Assembly (NCBI GenBank): GCA_001510575.1 | Contig: LNGK01000011.1 | Location: 772,577 to 836,576, forward strand | DNA length: 64,000 nt | Direction: 5' to 3' | Source: Knoxdaviesia capensis | Lineage: Eukaryota > Ascomycota > Sordariomycetes > Microascales > Gondwanamycetaceae | Part shown: positions 54,701 through 64,000 of the stretch, one piece after another | How positions within the stretch are numbered: position 1 is the stretch's first letter | How the letters are laid out: every line of letters starts with the position of its first letter | Position numbers and translations under genes: made by a program | Notes under the pieces: generated by a model | Databases searched by the model: none | The model's input: the letters and a program-made list of their open reading frames with translations, nothing else | What the model was told of the DNA's origin: nothing

Positions 54701-57700
54701 TGTCAGCATCGTCCGACAGCATATCCGCAGCTATCTCCCGGATATCATCAAGACGCTTGAGGAGTATTGGGATCGTTCGCCTAGTCTGCAGATCACCATA
54801 ATGAACTTGGTCGAGGCCATCGCGCGCTCTCTTGAAGGCGAATTCAAGATTTACCTGGCACGCCTCTTGCCCCGAATGCTTGGAGTCCTCGAACGTGATA
54901 ACACCACTAAGCGGGTTCCGTCGGAACGGGTTCTGCAGGCATTCCTGACCTTTGGGTCAAGCTCGGAGGAATATATGCACCTGATCATCCCAGTCATTGT
55001 GCGTACCTTTGAGAAGCAGGGCCAGCCTCTGGCAACGCGCAAGCTTGCTATCGAAACCATTGGGAAGATCTCCCGGCATGTCAACCTTAACGATTATGCT
55101 GCCAAGATCATCCATCCCCTCACGCGGGTTCTGCAGTCCGGAGACCCCCCGACCAGAGTTGCCGCCCTCGATACTCTGTGCGCTCTGATTCAGCAGCTTG
55201 GCAAGGACTATATTCATTTTATGGGTCACGTCAACAAGGTGATGGTCATGTATCAAATCCAGCACCAGAACTATGAACTGCTCGTCAGCAAGCTGCAGAA
55301 GGGAGAGGTTCTGCCGCAACCCTTGACCTCGGAATCTAGAATGGACCAGGTCGACGAACCGGCATTTGGAGACCTGGGCGCGAAGAAGCTGGAGATGAAT
55401 GCGATCCACCTCAAAACGGCTTGGGATACGCGTGGGAAGTCCACGAAAGAAGACTGGCAGGAATGGCTTCGTCGTCTCAGCACCACGCTCCTCACCGAAT
55501 CGCCGCACCATGCCCTCCGGGCCTGTGCGAGCTTGGCTAGCATCTACCCCCCGCTGGCCCGGGAGCTCTTCAACTCGGCCTTTGTGTCATGCTGGACCGA
55601 TCTCTATGAGGGATTCCAGGACGAACTGATCCTGAACATCGAGAGCGCAATCAAGAGTGAAAATGTACCGCCGGATCTGCTTAGTTTGCTTTTGAATCTG
55701 GCAGAGTTTATGGAACACGACGATAAAGCACTCCCGATTGACATCCGCGTTCTAGGTAGAGAGGCGGCGCGCTGTCATGCGTTTGCCAAAGCGCTGCACT
55801 ACAAGGAGCTGGAGTTTCTCCAGGACCAGAGCAGCCAGGCTGTGGAGGCGCTTATTGTTATCAACAATCAGCTGCAGCAGTCGGATGCAGCCATTGGAAT
55901 TCTCCGTAAAGCCCAGCTTTACAACGATGGAATCCAACTTCGAGAAACATGGTTTGAAAGACTCGAACGATGGGACGAAGCCTTGGATTTCTACGAAAAG
56001 CGCGAGAGAATGTTGAAGCCCGACCAGGCCACGCCGGTCGAGATCATCCTCGGCAAGATGCGGTGTCTGCACGCACTCGGAGAGTGGGACCTGCTGGCCA
56101 ACCTTGCCGCCAGTACCTGGCACAACTCGGGAGTTGACATTCAACGGGCCATTGCTCCGCTGGCCACGGCGGCCGCCTGGGGTCTGGGCAAATGGGAATC
56201 GATGGACACCTACTTGCAGGAAATGAGGCGGATGTCGCCAGACCGGTCGTTCTTCAGCGCCATCCTGGCCCTCCACCGAGACCAGTTCCGTGAAGCCCAG
56301 AACTGCGTGCAGCAAGCGCGGGAGGGCCTCGACACTGAGCTCAGTGCCCTGGTCAGCGAGTCGTACAACCGCGCGTACCAGGTGGTGGTTCGCGTGCAGA
56401 TGCTTGCCGAGCTGGAGGAGCTGATCGTGTACAAGCAGTGTGATGATAAGAAGCAGGCCACTATGCGGCGCACGTGGGAGGCTCGTCTCCGGGGCTGTCA
56501 GCGCAATGTTGAGGTGTGGCAGCGTATGCTGAAGCTGCGGGCGCTGGTTATTTCCCCGCTCGAGAACATGCATATGTGGATCAAGTTCGCCAACCTCTGC
56601 CGCAAGTCGGGACGCATGGGCCTGGCCGAGAAGTCCCTGAAGCAGCTGGTGGGATCCGAGGCCCCGCTTGACCGGGTCATTCCGTACTGGACGGACAACT
56701 TCCCGCGCATGGTTGGCGACCACCACGCCGACGCCAACGGATACGCAGTGAACTTTAACGGCGGCGGCGAGCACTGGGCTCTGCGCAACGTGCAGCCGCA
56801 GATTGTGTACGCGGTTCTGAAGTTCCAGTGGGAGGTGGGCCAGCAGCAGCCTAAGAGCAAGAACAAGGGAATGTCAGAGAACGCTCTGTACTGCCTCCGC
56901 AAGTTCACGCTGGATTCGACCAACCGCATCGAGCTGATCCGGGCCGACATCAACGAGAAGATGCCGAATGGCATAGAAGTGCCCAGCGACTTTGCCCTTC
57001 CCCTGGCCATTGACCCGGCCATTGTCAGCGTCAACGACCAACGAGCCATCCACGACCAGGCTGTGCTCCTCGCCAAGTGCTTCCTTCGCCAGGGACAGTG
57101 GCTGCAGATGCAGAACCGCGAGCACTGGCAGTACGACAACGTCCAAGACGTCCTGGCAGCCTATTCGCAGGCAACCAAATACAATCCCCGCTGGTATAAG
57201 GCGTGGCATGGTTGGGCCCTTGCGAATTTTGAGATTGTCCAGGCTTTGACGTCGCGGGGCGAGCGGGAGCTGGTGAACTCTCTCGACCAGAACGTCATCA
57301 TCGAGCATGTGGTTCCGGCGGTGCGCGGCTTCTTCAAGTCGATCGCCCTCTCCCAGGGCAGCACCTTGCAGGATACTCTGCGGCTGCTTACCCTTTGGTT
57401 TGCTCACGGCGGCCATCCTGACGTCAACGCAGCCGTTACCTCCGGGTTTGCGAATGTCAGTGTTGATACCTGGCTGGAGGTGATCCCGCAGCTGATTGCG
57501 CGGATCAACCAGCCGAACCGCCGTGTGCAGCAATCGGTGCACAACCTCTTGGCCGATGTCGGCCGGGCTCATCCGCAGTCACTGGTGTATCCGCTGACGG
57601 TGGCGATGAAGTCCTGGCAGAACACCCGGCGGTCGAGGACGGCAGCGCAGATCATGGATAGTATGCGACAACACAGCGCTACGCTCGTCACTCAGGCCGA

Positions 57701-59305
57701 TACCGTTAGCCACGAACTTATCAGGGTGGCTGTGCTATGGCACGAGTTATGGCACGAGGGCCTGGAGGAGGCCTCGCGCCACTATTTCGGTGATCACAAT
57801 ATCGACGGCATGTTTGCCGCACTGGATCCGCTCCACCAGCTCCTCGAGAAGGGGCCGGAAACGCTGCGTGAGATATCGTTTCAGCAGGCGTTTGGGCGTG
57901 ATCTGAACGATGCGAGAGAGTGGTGCCGGCAATACGAAGCAAGTAGAGATGTCAACGACCTGAACCAGGCGTGGGACCTCTACTACCAGGTTTTCAGAAG
58001 GATCACCCGCCAATTGCCGCAGGTAACGCAGTTGGAGCTGACTTACTGTTCACCCAAACTACTTACGGCAATTGACCTGGAGCTTGCTATTCCCGGCACA
58101 TATCGCAGTGGTCACCCGATCGTACGTATAATGTCGTTCGACCCGCTGGTCAAGGTGATTATCTCCAAGCAGCGGCCGCGCAAGCTGCACATCCTCGGCA
58201 GCGACGGAGTGAACTACGCCTTCTTGCTGAAGGGCCACGAAGACGTGCGCCAGGACGAGCGTGTGATGCAGCTGTTCGGCTTGTGCAACACGCTTCTGGC
58301 CAACGATGGCGAGTGCTACAAGCGGCACCTCAACATCCAGCGGTACCCGGTGATTCCGCTGTCGCAGAACTCGGGTCTGTTTGGGTGGGTACCCAACAGC
58401 GACGACCTGCACGTGCTGATCCGCGAGTACCGCGAGTCGCGCAAGATCCTGCTGAACATTGAGCACCGCATCATGCTGCAGATGGCGCCCGACTACGACA
58501 ATCTGACGCTGATGCAGAAGGTCGAGGTGTTCGGCTATGCCCTGGACAACACCACCGGGCAGGATCTGTACCGCGTGCTGTGGCTGAAGAGCAAGAGCTC
58601 GGAGGCGTGGCTGGAGCGGCGCACGAACTACACGCGGTCGCTCGGCGTCATGTCGATGGTCGGGTACATTCTCGGCCTCGGCGACCGCCACCCGTCCAAC
58701 CTGAAGCTGGACCGCATCACCGGAAACATCATCCACATCGACTTTGGCGACTGTTTCGAGGTGGCCATGAAGCGCGAGAAGTACCCCGAGCGCGTGCCGT
58801 TCCGGCTGACGCGCATGCTCACGTATGCGATGGAGGTGTCGAACATCGAGGGTAGTTTCAGAATCACTTGCGAGCACGTCATGCGTGTCCTCCGGGACAA
58901 TAAGGAAAGCGTTATGGCGGTTCTAGAGGCTGTAAGTTTTATGTCGTCAGTCTGGAGTTTATTTGCACGGCAGTTGTCACTAACCATCTTTTCACAGTTT
59001 ATCCACGACCCGCTGCTCACCTGGCGTCTTACTAGCACGCACAGCCCGGCCGGGCCGTTCCAGTCGGAGCGCGAGACAGCCATCGTCGGACCGAATGCCA
59101 ACCGCGCCCGTCGGCCGTCGGTGCTGGACGGCCACCCGTCGGAACTTCTGGCGGCGCAGATGGCGGCCAACATGGAGAACGGCCCCGGCCGTCCGCGCGC
59201 CCGGACCAACTCGTCGGCCGCCGGCGTCAACGGCATCAACGGCAACCACATGAACGGCGCCAACGGCAACCTGCAGCAGCAACAACTGACGCAGCAACAA
59301 CATCT

Positions 59306-59337
<32 letters not shown>

Positions 59338-59549
59338 TTAACAACCAGCTGATGCCGCAGGACCCGGCGGAGATGCAGAATGCGCGGGCGATTGAGGTGT
59401 TGGCGCGGGTGAACCAGAAACTGACGGGCCACGACTTCAAACCTAACGAGGAGCTGGATGTCATCAGTCAGGTTAATAAGCTGATTGCGGAGGCTACGAG
59501 CTTGGAGAACCTGTGCCAGCACTACATTGGCTGGTGCAGTTTCTGGTAG
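51787..59549 (+). CDS. TOR1: TOR serine/threonine kinase (PIKK family)
   Basis: Catalytic subunit of TORC1/TORC2, which couple nutrients to growth, translation and autophagy. Four exons, 51787-51857, 51951-52018, 52156-58931 and 58998-59549, give 2488 aa. HEAT repeats fill the first half (e.g. LISDPIPEIRR-type repeats near 500-720), followed by the FAT domain. The FRB domain starts LWHELWHEGLEEASRHYF (from L1907). The Ser (S1920) and Trp (W1986, AWDLYYQVFRR) needed for FKBP-rapamycin binding are present, so rapamycin sensitivity is expected. The kinase has KGHEDVRQDERVMQLF, GLGDRHPSN (D2223) and HIDFGDCFE (DFG at 2242). A Gln/Asn-rich linker (about 2400-2440) precedes a complete FATC ending LCQHYIGWCSFW. 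Exons 1 and 2 are short and set by VVICHR|DLNQEQF. The last intron is 66 nt with no stop, so it could be read through. The symbol follows yeast; paralogue number is not determinable here. Confidence 0.96.
58932..58997 (+). other. TOR1: Frame-preserving last intron of TOR
   Basis: GTAAGT donor, CACTAAC branch site and TTCACAG acceptor, 66 nt (22 codons) with no in-frame stop. Removing it restores the conserved VLEA|FIHDPLLTWRL. Retention would insert 22 mainly hydrophobic residues immediately after the kinase core. Confidence 0.88.
59263..59347 (+). repeat. TOR1: CAG/CAA-rich (polyglutamine) tract in TOR
   Basis: Mostly CAG and CAA codons encode runs of up to eight Gln (QLQQQQQQQQLNNQ). They lie in the linker between kinase and FATC domains and are interrupted by Leu and Thr. 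Confidence 0.85.
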
Positions 59550-60698
59550 AGGAATTTTGTTCGTGAGAACGAACGACCGACCGTCGGAAAAGGGGCCGGG
59601 TGTCTTCGGATCGCCGGTACCCCCCGTCGTCCCGCCTCCGGGCGGGTTTTTTTTTCGCTTCTTTTTCGCTCACCGCTCCATCTTGAAGACAGGAGAGATG
59701 GAGATGGTTGGTTGGTGATGGATGAAGCTGAGTTAGTGGATGGTTGAGGGGAGAAATGACAGATGAAGAGGGGAGCCGAACATCTGCTTTATTTCCTTTC
59801 AGTGAGGAGTATTATTATCCCCCCCTTTGCGTTATCTCTCACTTACTTTTGTTCACCCATGAGTTTAACTATTTCTTTTTTTCCCTGGAGTCTTGTTCTT
59901 CTTGTTTCCTTGTTTGTCGTGTGGTTTCTGCCTTGGTGGAAGTTCGTGTGTGTACTCTTCGTCTGTCTTTGTTTCTGCTGCTTTTCTTTTCTTTGCTCTA
60001 GGGAGGGAATCTCTGATATACTCTTCAATGTCTATGGGAGAAAACGAGACAACTATGCATTTGTCTTCTCTTGCTTTTTTATTATTTCTTATCCTTCTTC
60101 TTCTTCTTCTGCCCTGGCTTATACCTCCTTTCTATATGGTATAACCTTGCGGCTCTTATTGGTGTGTTTCTTATTATTTTCTTATACTCTTTATCTAGTG
60201 GAACTTAGCTGGGTCTGGAAGGCTTATGAGGTTATGGACTCCTGAAATTGCTTGTTTTTTTTCCTCTCTTCTTTTCTTTTCTTTTCGTTTCCTTGCTTTA
60301 TGCAGTGTTCTTTGCTTTACATGTACCCTCGTGATGCCGTGAACTGTCTATCCTGTACATTCGTGGTTGGGTGTGCAGGAGACACAGTGAACAGGTCTGG
60401 GGGGAAACTACTTGCTTCAGTGGCCGGCATCATGGGTGCGGCTAATCAAAAATTGTTACGTGCTTCACAGTTGAGTGTCATGCGTTAAGTGAGCATTTTC
60501 ACGGTGTGTTTGTGAGGGCCTGAGGGACGTGATACTGGTGATGGGCAGCTGGGATTGGCAACATTCATTCTCAAAATCTCTTCATGTCAGATACGAGTAT
60601 CAACTCGCCCAGAATCATATACCAACCAAGTTGGCCTGCTCTCCATCCTATAACATGGTTCCCCTGCTCTCGGCCAGGTAGGCTCTCCTGTGTGGACA
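59550..60698. other. Convergent spacer TOR / DUF8021-like gene
   Basis: 1.15 kb. A GGGCGGGTTTTTTTTTC stretch follows about 90 bp after the TOR stop. From about 59760 to 60300 the plus strand is T/C-rich. No gene is supported; both 3' UTRs lie here. Confidence 0.55.
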
Positions 60699-61484
60699 CT
60701 ACATCCGCATGTTCGTCAAGGTATGTACATTCCGAATCATGCCACCCACAATCCGGAACTCATGGCTATCGGGCCTGCCACTCGGCCCGCCAAAGCTCAA
60801 CAGCACATCGACGGATCCAATCTCCTCGTCAATCACATAGCGACGGTTGACCAGCGCCACGCCGCTCGGCACGCCGACATTGCAAGACGGGCCGACGTAC
60901 ATCCCCCCCTCGAGCCGGTAGCACGGGCTCCCCCACGGCACTTTGACGGTCGTGTCGTCGAACAGGTCCAGGTAGGCGTCGCCGGCCGCCTGGATCACCT
61001 CGCGCGTGTCCTGCGCGGTGCGGGCCAGCGGGTCCCACATGCCGGCGGCCTCTTCGGCCAGGTTGTGTTGCAGCGTGCCGGAGATGTTGAACAGCCAGTC
61101 GCCGGTCGTCGTGATGACCGCGTCGATCGCGGTGATACCCTCCATGTCGGGCGTGTAGCGCACCTGTGTGCCGGTGACGTACGGGACCGGCCCGCTGGCA
61201 GACACGTACTCGACGTACACGGCACACTGCGCGGTATCAGCGAGCGTGCGCACGTGGTCTGCGGGGAGCGGCGTGGCGAGCAGACTCGACGCGAGGTCGG
61301 CCACGGGCTTGGCGTTCTCGGTGTGGGATGCGGTTTCGGCCAGGGGTGGGGCGAGCAGGGTCACATCGCCGGCGGTCTGGGCGGCGATGAGGGCCGATGC
61401 GGCGTCGAGGAGGGCCGCGCGGTCGCATTGGGCGGCTGCGGCGGTTGTGTAGAGGAAGACGGCGAGGCGCGTGAGGGACTTCAT
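60699..61484 (-). CDS. Secreted DUF8021-like protein
   Basis: Single exon of 261 aa. A signal peptide (residues 1-18, LTRLAVFLYTTAAAA) is followed directly by CDRAALLDAASALIAAQTAG, the start of a SnoaL/NTF2-like-looking module. Later motifs are VRYTPDMEGITAIDAVITTT, WGSPCYRLEGGMYVGPSCNV and NRRYVIDEEIGSVDVLLSF, then SHEFRIVGGMIRNVHTLT. This order (Cys near the N-terminus, two-Cys central loop, RYVIDEE, strand with H/FR) is what I know from fungal secreted proteins labelled DUF8021; the function is unknown. A TATATAAG box on this strand lies at 61609-61616, 125 bp upstream. The start ATG at 61484 is preceded by a short leader. Confidence 0.8.
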   Translation of the reverse strand: MKSLTRLAVFLYTTAAAAQCDRAALLDAASALIAAQTAGDVTLLAPPLAETASHTENAKPVADLASSLLATPLPADHVRTLADTAQCAVYVEYVSASGPVPYVTGTQVRYTPDMEGITAIDAVITTTGDWLFNISGTLQHNLAEEAAGMWDPLARTAQDTREVIQAAGDAYLDLFDDTTVKVPWGSPCYRLEGGMYVGPSCNVGVPSGVALVNRRYVIDEEIGSVDVLLSFGGPSGRPDSHEFRIVGGMIRNVHTLTNMRM

Positions 61485-61608
61485 CTTTGCGGGTGTCTCG
61501 GGAGCGTCGTGGTGCGGGCGGGTAAACTCTGCGCTACGGGACTTCGGCGGGGATGATGGAAAGTTGAGCAGTTGATCTCGGCTTGCAAGACTCGGTCAAC
61601 CTCTCAGA

Positions 61609-61616
61609 CTTATATA
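61609..61616 (-). promoter_or_regulatory. TATA box of the DUF8021-like gene
   Basis: TATATAAG on the minus strand, 125 bp upstream of the ATG. Confidence 0.55.
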
Positions 61617-62205
61617 CTTCGCTCTCGTCTACCATTACTGTGAGTTTCTTCTTCGCGCTGCTATGGGTTGAATGACGCAGCCAGAGCACATTTTCACCAT
61701 ATCCTAGAGCCGGTGGTCTCGGGTAAAGTTCACAACATATTGCATCGCGCCCGGCAGATGCATTCTGGGTCCATTTTCTCCATGGCCGACTCATTGCCGT
61801 AACCTTAGGTGTCAATTGGAATAAAGATCGGACAAAAGTTCCTATATCGTCAGAGGGAAAGCTCTTCTTTGCTCGGTGTGTTACTGCGTGTGCTGTTTAC
61901 AAACGGAGAGTTTTATCGGGAGAGGAAAAAGAGAAAAAAAAAAAATCCCACGGCGACCCTTGAAGCCATCATCGCGGTGATTCGAAGGAGCGGCTGTTAT
62001 GAATTTGAAATTAACAACATGCTTCGAGTCGAACTCACTAGACTCTTTAGGTTCGAAATACATACACACAACCGCGATATATAAAGTATACACATATGCC
62101 CGGTAGTCTGGGAAGGAGCGATCGTGAAGCTGGGAAGGGGAAGGAGCGATCGGTGGGGTGATGTTGACAGTGGGAAAGCGCGATTGGGCGGAGCATCAAG
62201 ATGCC

Positions 62206-62217
62206 TTAGGGTTAGGG
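62206..62217. repeat. Double telomere-like motif
   Basis: TTAGGGTTAGGG, two perfect ascomycete telomere units, in the divergent promoter region. Confidence 0.6.
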
Positions 62218-63324
62218 TCGGTGATAGTTGCTTGGAATTATTCGTAACCAAGTGGGTATTCGGATGGTCAAAGCAATTACTATCTTGTAGGGTGTATTTT
62301 AGCTTCTACGGGTACACCTTTCATACCAGATTCGCGATGCTTGGCATTCATTCCATTGTCGTGGATTTACTCGCTTGATTATGCCAGACTTGGCAATCCT
62401 GTCACGTCGATCCGGAGATTCACGATCTCCCGGCTTTTTCATGCAGAGGACCGGAGCAACGATGCTTCCAGTATCGATTTCATGGCATATGTGCGCAAGC
62501 ATCGTTGAGTACACAGACATGCTAATATTCTCACCTGAATGCTCCTTCTCTTCTCTCAGATCTACTTTGGAAAACGAAAGCTGAGGACTCCAAGATACTG
62601 GAACTGTTCTTCTTTGACGCAGCTACACATCCCCTCAAGATCGAAAAGCCAGAAACGTCCCAATTCAGAACGGAACTCAACACCATAAAAACCTCGCAAT
62701 CCGGCTGAATTCGCCAACCGACCTCACGCACCAAAAAGCGCAGAAACTCACAGAGATGAAGCCTGCTTGAATTTCCGACACGGCCCGTATAAATGAATTA
62801 TAGAATATATCGGGGTAAAACCCACACATTTGGGGGAAGCCGGCCATTTTTAGAATCCAATATTCCTGGCGTACAATATCGCGTGTACGCTGATAAATAT
62901 GGCTTCATATCATGGGCGTCGCAGCAAAACTGCCAGTTTCGGCCTGCGGTGAACAGGTCCGCCCCTCCTGCGGATTGCAATATACGGAGACTCTCAGGAC
63001 GGGAGTCTCTTCTTCCAATTTGTCGTGGTCTCTTCTCCAGAGTATTGCAGAGCAGATGCACTTAATCAGAAAAGATGATCCACCACACCTCATGGAAGCG
63101 GGCTGCAGACATTCCGCCAAGCACCGCGTGAACTATGGCCGTGAATAGTAACAAGGGGAAAGAAGAGTGTATATTAGATGTTCCGCTGAAAGGCGAGAGG
63201 GGGGGATAACGAGGCATGACTCCGGCGTTCCTGCGTGCATAGCGAGGGTCGGCCAGACCTGGTTGGAGTCGGTCCCTGTTTTGCTATATTAACACCGCGT
63301 CGTAGAGTGCGTGCGTGATACGTG

Positions 63325-63332
63325 TATATAAG
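63325..63332 (+). promoter_or_regulatory. TATA box of the right-edge secreted-protein gene
   Basis: TATATAAG about 245 bp upstream of the ATG at 63577, on the same strand. Confidence 0.5.
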
Positions 63333-63576
63333 CCAGCACGGCTGCCAAATCGCCGTGGTTTCCACGTACGGGCAGCGTTGCTGGCCTTCTCTTCTCTTCT
63401 TCCCACCGTCCCACTTTGGTGAGTTCGAGTTTGCGTGTTGGACATAGCACTCTTTGTCCCTACAGCCAGGAGACAAACTCCAAGTAGTCTAGTAAGTGTC
63501 CCTTCAAGCCCAGCTAACCCCTCCCATCTTGCTCTGTACAAGACACCAGCCAAGAGAGCCATCCCAAGCACCTGCG

Positions 63577-64000
63577 ATGGCGCGTGCCACGGCGACGCAG
63601 TGGCAATCGCCGCGCCACCTGCTGCTCCGACTGCTCCTCGTGAGTCTGTTCGTAGCGGTGGTCGTGCGGGCGCAAGACCCCGGTGGCGGAGACGGAGACG
63701 CCGGGGCCGTGGAGGCGCCGGCCGAGCCGGTCGACGTGCCCAGCGAAGAGGTGCCGAGCGAGGAGGCGCCCCCGGACGATGGGACCGAGCGGGAGCCGGT
63801 GCCGTGTACGTGTACCGGAACGGACTACACGCACGGGGGAAGTTACATGATCAACGGAACGCTGGAGGACTTCTTTGCGTTCACGTCAATGTTTGATGGT
63901 ACGTCCCTGCTCCTCTGAATTGGATGTCTCCAGTAGGGGGTGTGGAAACTGATCAATGCGGATAGGTGATTGCTGGGATGGGGAAATCACCCCGATGATC
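63577..64000 (+). CDS. Secreted protein, 5' part only (runs off the window)
   Basis: Exon 1 is 63577-63898; exon 2 starts at 63966 and continues past the window. The intron (63899-63965, 67 bp) has a GTACGT donor and a GATAG acceptor, joining FAFTSMFDG to DCWDGEITPM. The signal peptide is residues 1-33 (LLLRLLLVSLFVAVVVRA). A Gly/Asp then Pro/Glu-rich spacer follows (VPSEEVPSEEAPPDDG, with an imperfect VPSEE repeat). A Cys-containing block PCTCTGTDYTHGGSYMINGT has a possible N-glycosylation site (NGT). The CTC...DYT..GSY pattern resembles fungal cell-surface proteins of unknown function. Family and length cannot be determined because the gene is cut. Confidence 0.72.

Larger units (their letters stand above)
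61485..63576. other. Divergent promoter region of two secreted-protein genes
   Basis: 2.1 kb without a supported gene. It contains the minus-strand TATATAAG (61609-61616), a short direct repeat of GGAAGGAGCGATCG (62111-62124 and 62139-62152), a double telomere-like motif (62206-62217) and the plus-strand TATATAAG (63325-63332). Confidence 0.5.

Noticed and set aside
55752..56774. 340-codon open frame antisense to TOR
   Set aside because: Lies wholly inside the FAT-domain coding region and has no independent features.
1..64000. CRISPR array, phage, insertion sequence or bacterial operon
   Set aside because: No regularly spaced repeats, no transposase or integrase frames, and spliceosomal introns throughout show eukaryotic DNA.

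Overview
The window is nuclear DNA of a filamentous ascomycete, most likely a eurotiomycete (Eurotiales-like). The reasons are short introns of about 60 to 200 bp with GTRNGT donors and RCTAAC-type branch sites, GC-rich coding third positions, gene structures without operons, and a protein set typical of Pezizomycotina: a single-copy-type TOR kinase, Gtb1, a PRKCSH-type glucosidase subunit, an atypical Rho-like GTPase, a DUF8021-like secreted protein and a secreted GMC oxidoreductase. The genus is not established. There is no bacterial, viral, CRISPR or intact transposon signal. One 8-base assembly gap lies at 3307-3314.

Layout. 1-1275 no gene. 1276-3597 (-) ATE1 arginyltransferase. 5496-5974 (+) RNA polymerase III subunit RPC9. 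6186-6930 (-) atypical Rho GTPase. 6931-10334 gene-poor. 10335-12308 (+) tRNA pseudouridine synthase PUS3/DEG1. 12481-13440 (-) PIG-H/GPI15. 14789-19905 (-) a 1617-aa WD40 plus solenoid protein of unknown role. 19906-33469 is a 13.5-kb stretch with no gene I can support. 33470-33756 (+) a two-exon candidate for a 69-aa secreted protein. 35295-37046 (+) vacuolar carboxypeptidase S. 37748-39954 (+) glutaminyl-tRNA synthetase with an 8-nt microexon. 40378-42612 (-) secreted GMC oxidoreductase. 44545-45490 (+) PQ-loop-like membrane protein. 45832-47028 (-) 398-aa conserved-looking protein. 47785-49669 (+) glucosidase II beta. 50068-50916 (-) RTF2. 51787-59549 (+) TOR kinase. 60699-61484 (-) secreted DUF8021-like protein. 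63577 to the right edge (+) the start of another secreted protein.

Most genes are housekeeping: tRNA charging and modification (GLN4, PUS3), Pol III transcription (RPC9), growth control (TOR), N-degron marking (ATE1), secretory quality control and GPI synthesis (GTB1, PIG-H), replication-fork control (RTF2) and vacuolar proteolysis (CPS1). Several of these report to or are controlled by TOR in other fungi, but nothing here shows co-regulation, and the gene order looks like ordinary ascomycete synteny. The accessory content is the GMC oxidoreductase, the DUF8021-like protein and the two other secreted proteins.

No clearly new multi-gene system was found. The most interesting observations are gene-structure features: the GLN4 microexon, a 66-nt frame-preserving last intron in TOR, and a possible mitochondrial presequence from an upstream start in PUS3. 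Others are the large gene desert, a scatter of telomere-like (TTAGGGTT) boxes in intergenic DNA, an orphan promoter-like cluster near 10.0-10.1 kb, and the small secreted-protein gene hidden at the desert's right edge.
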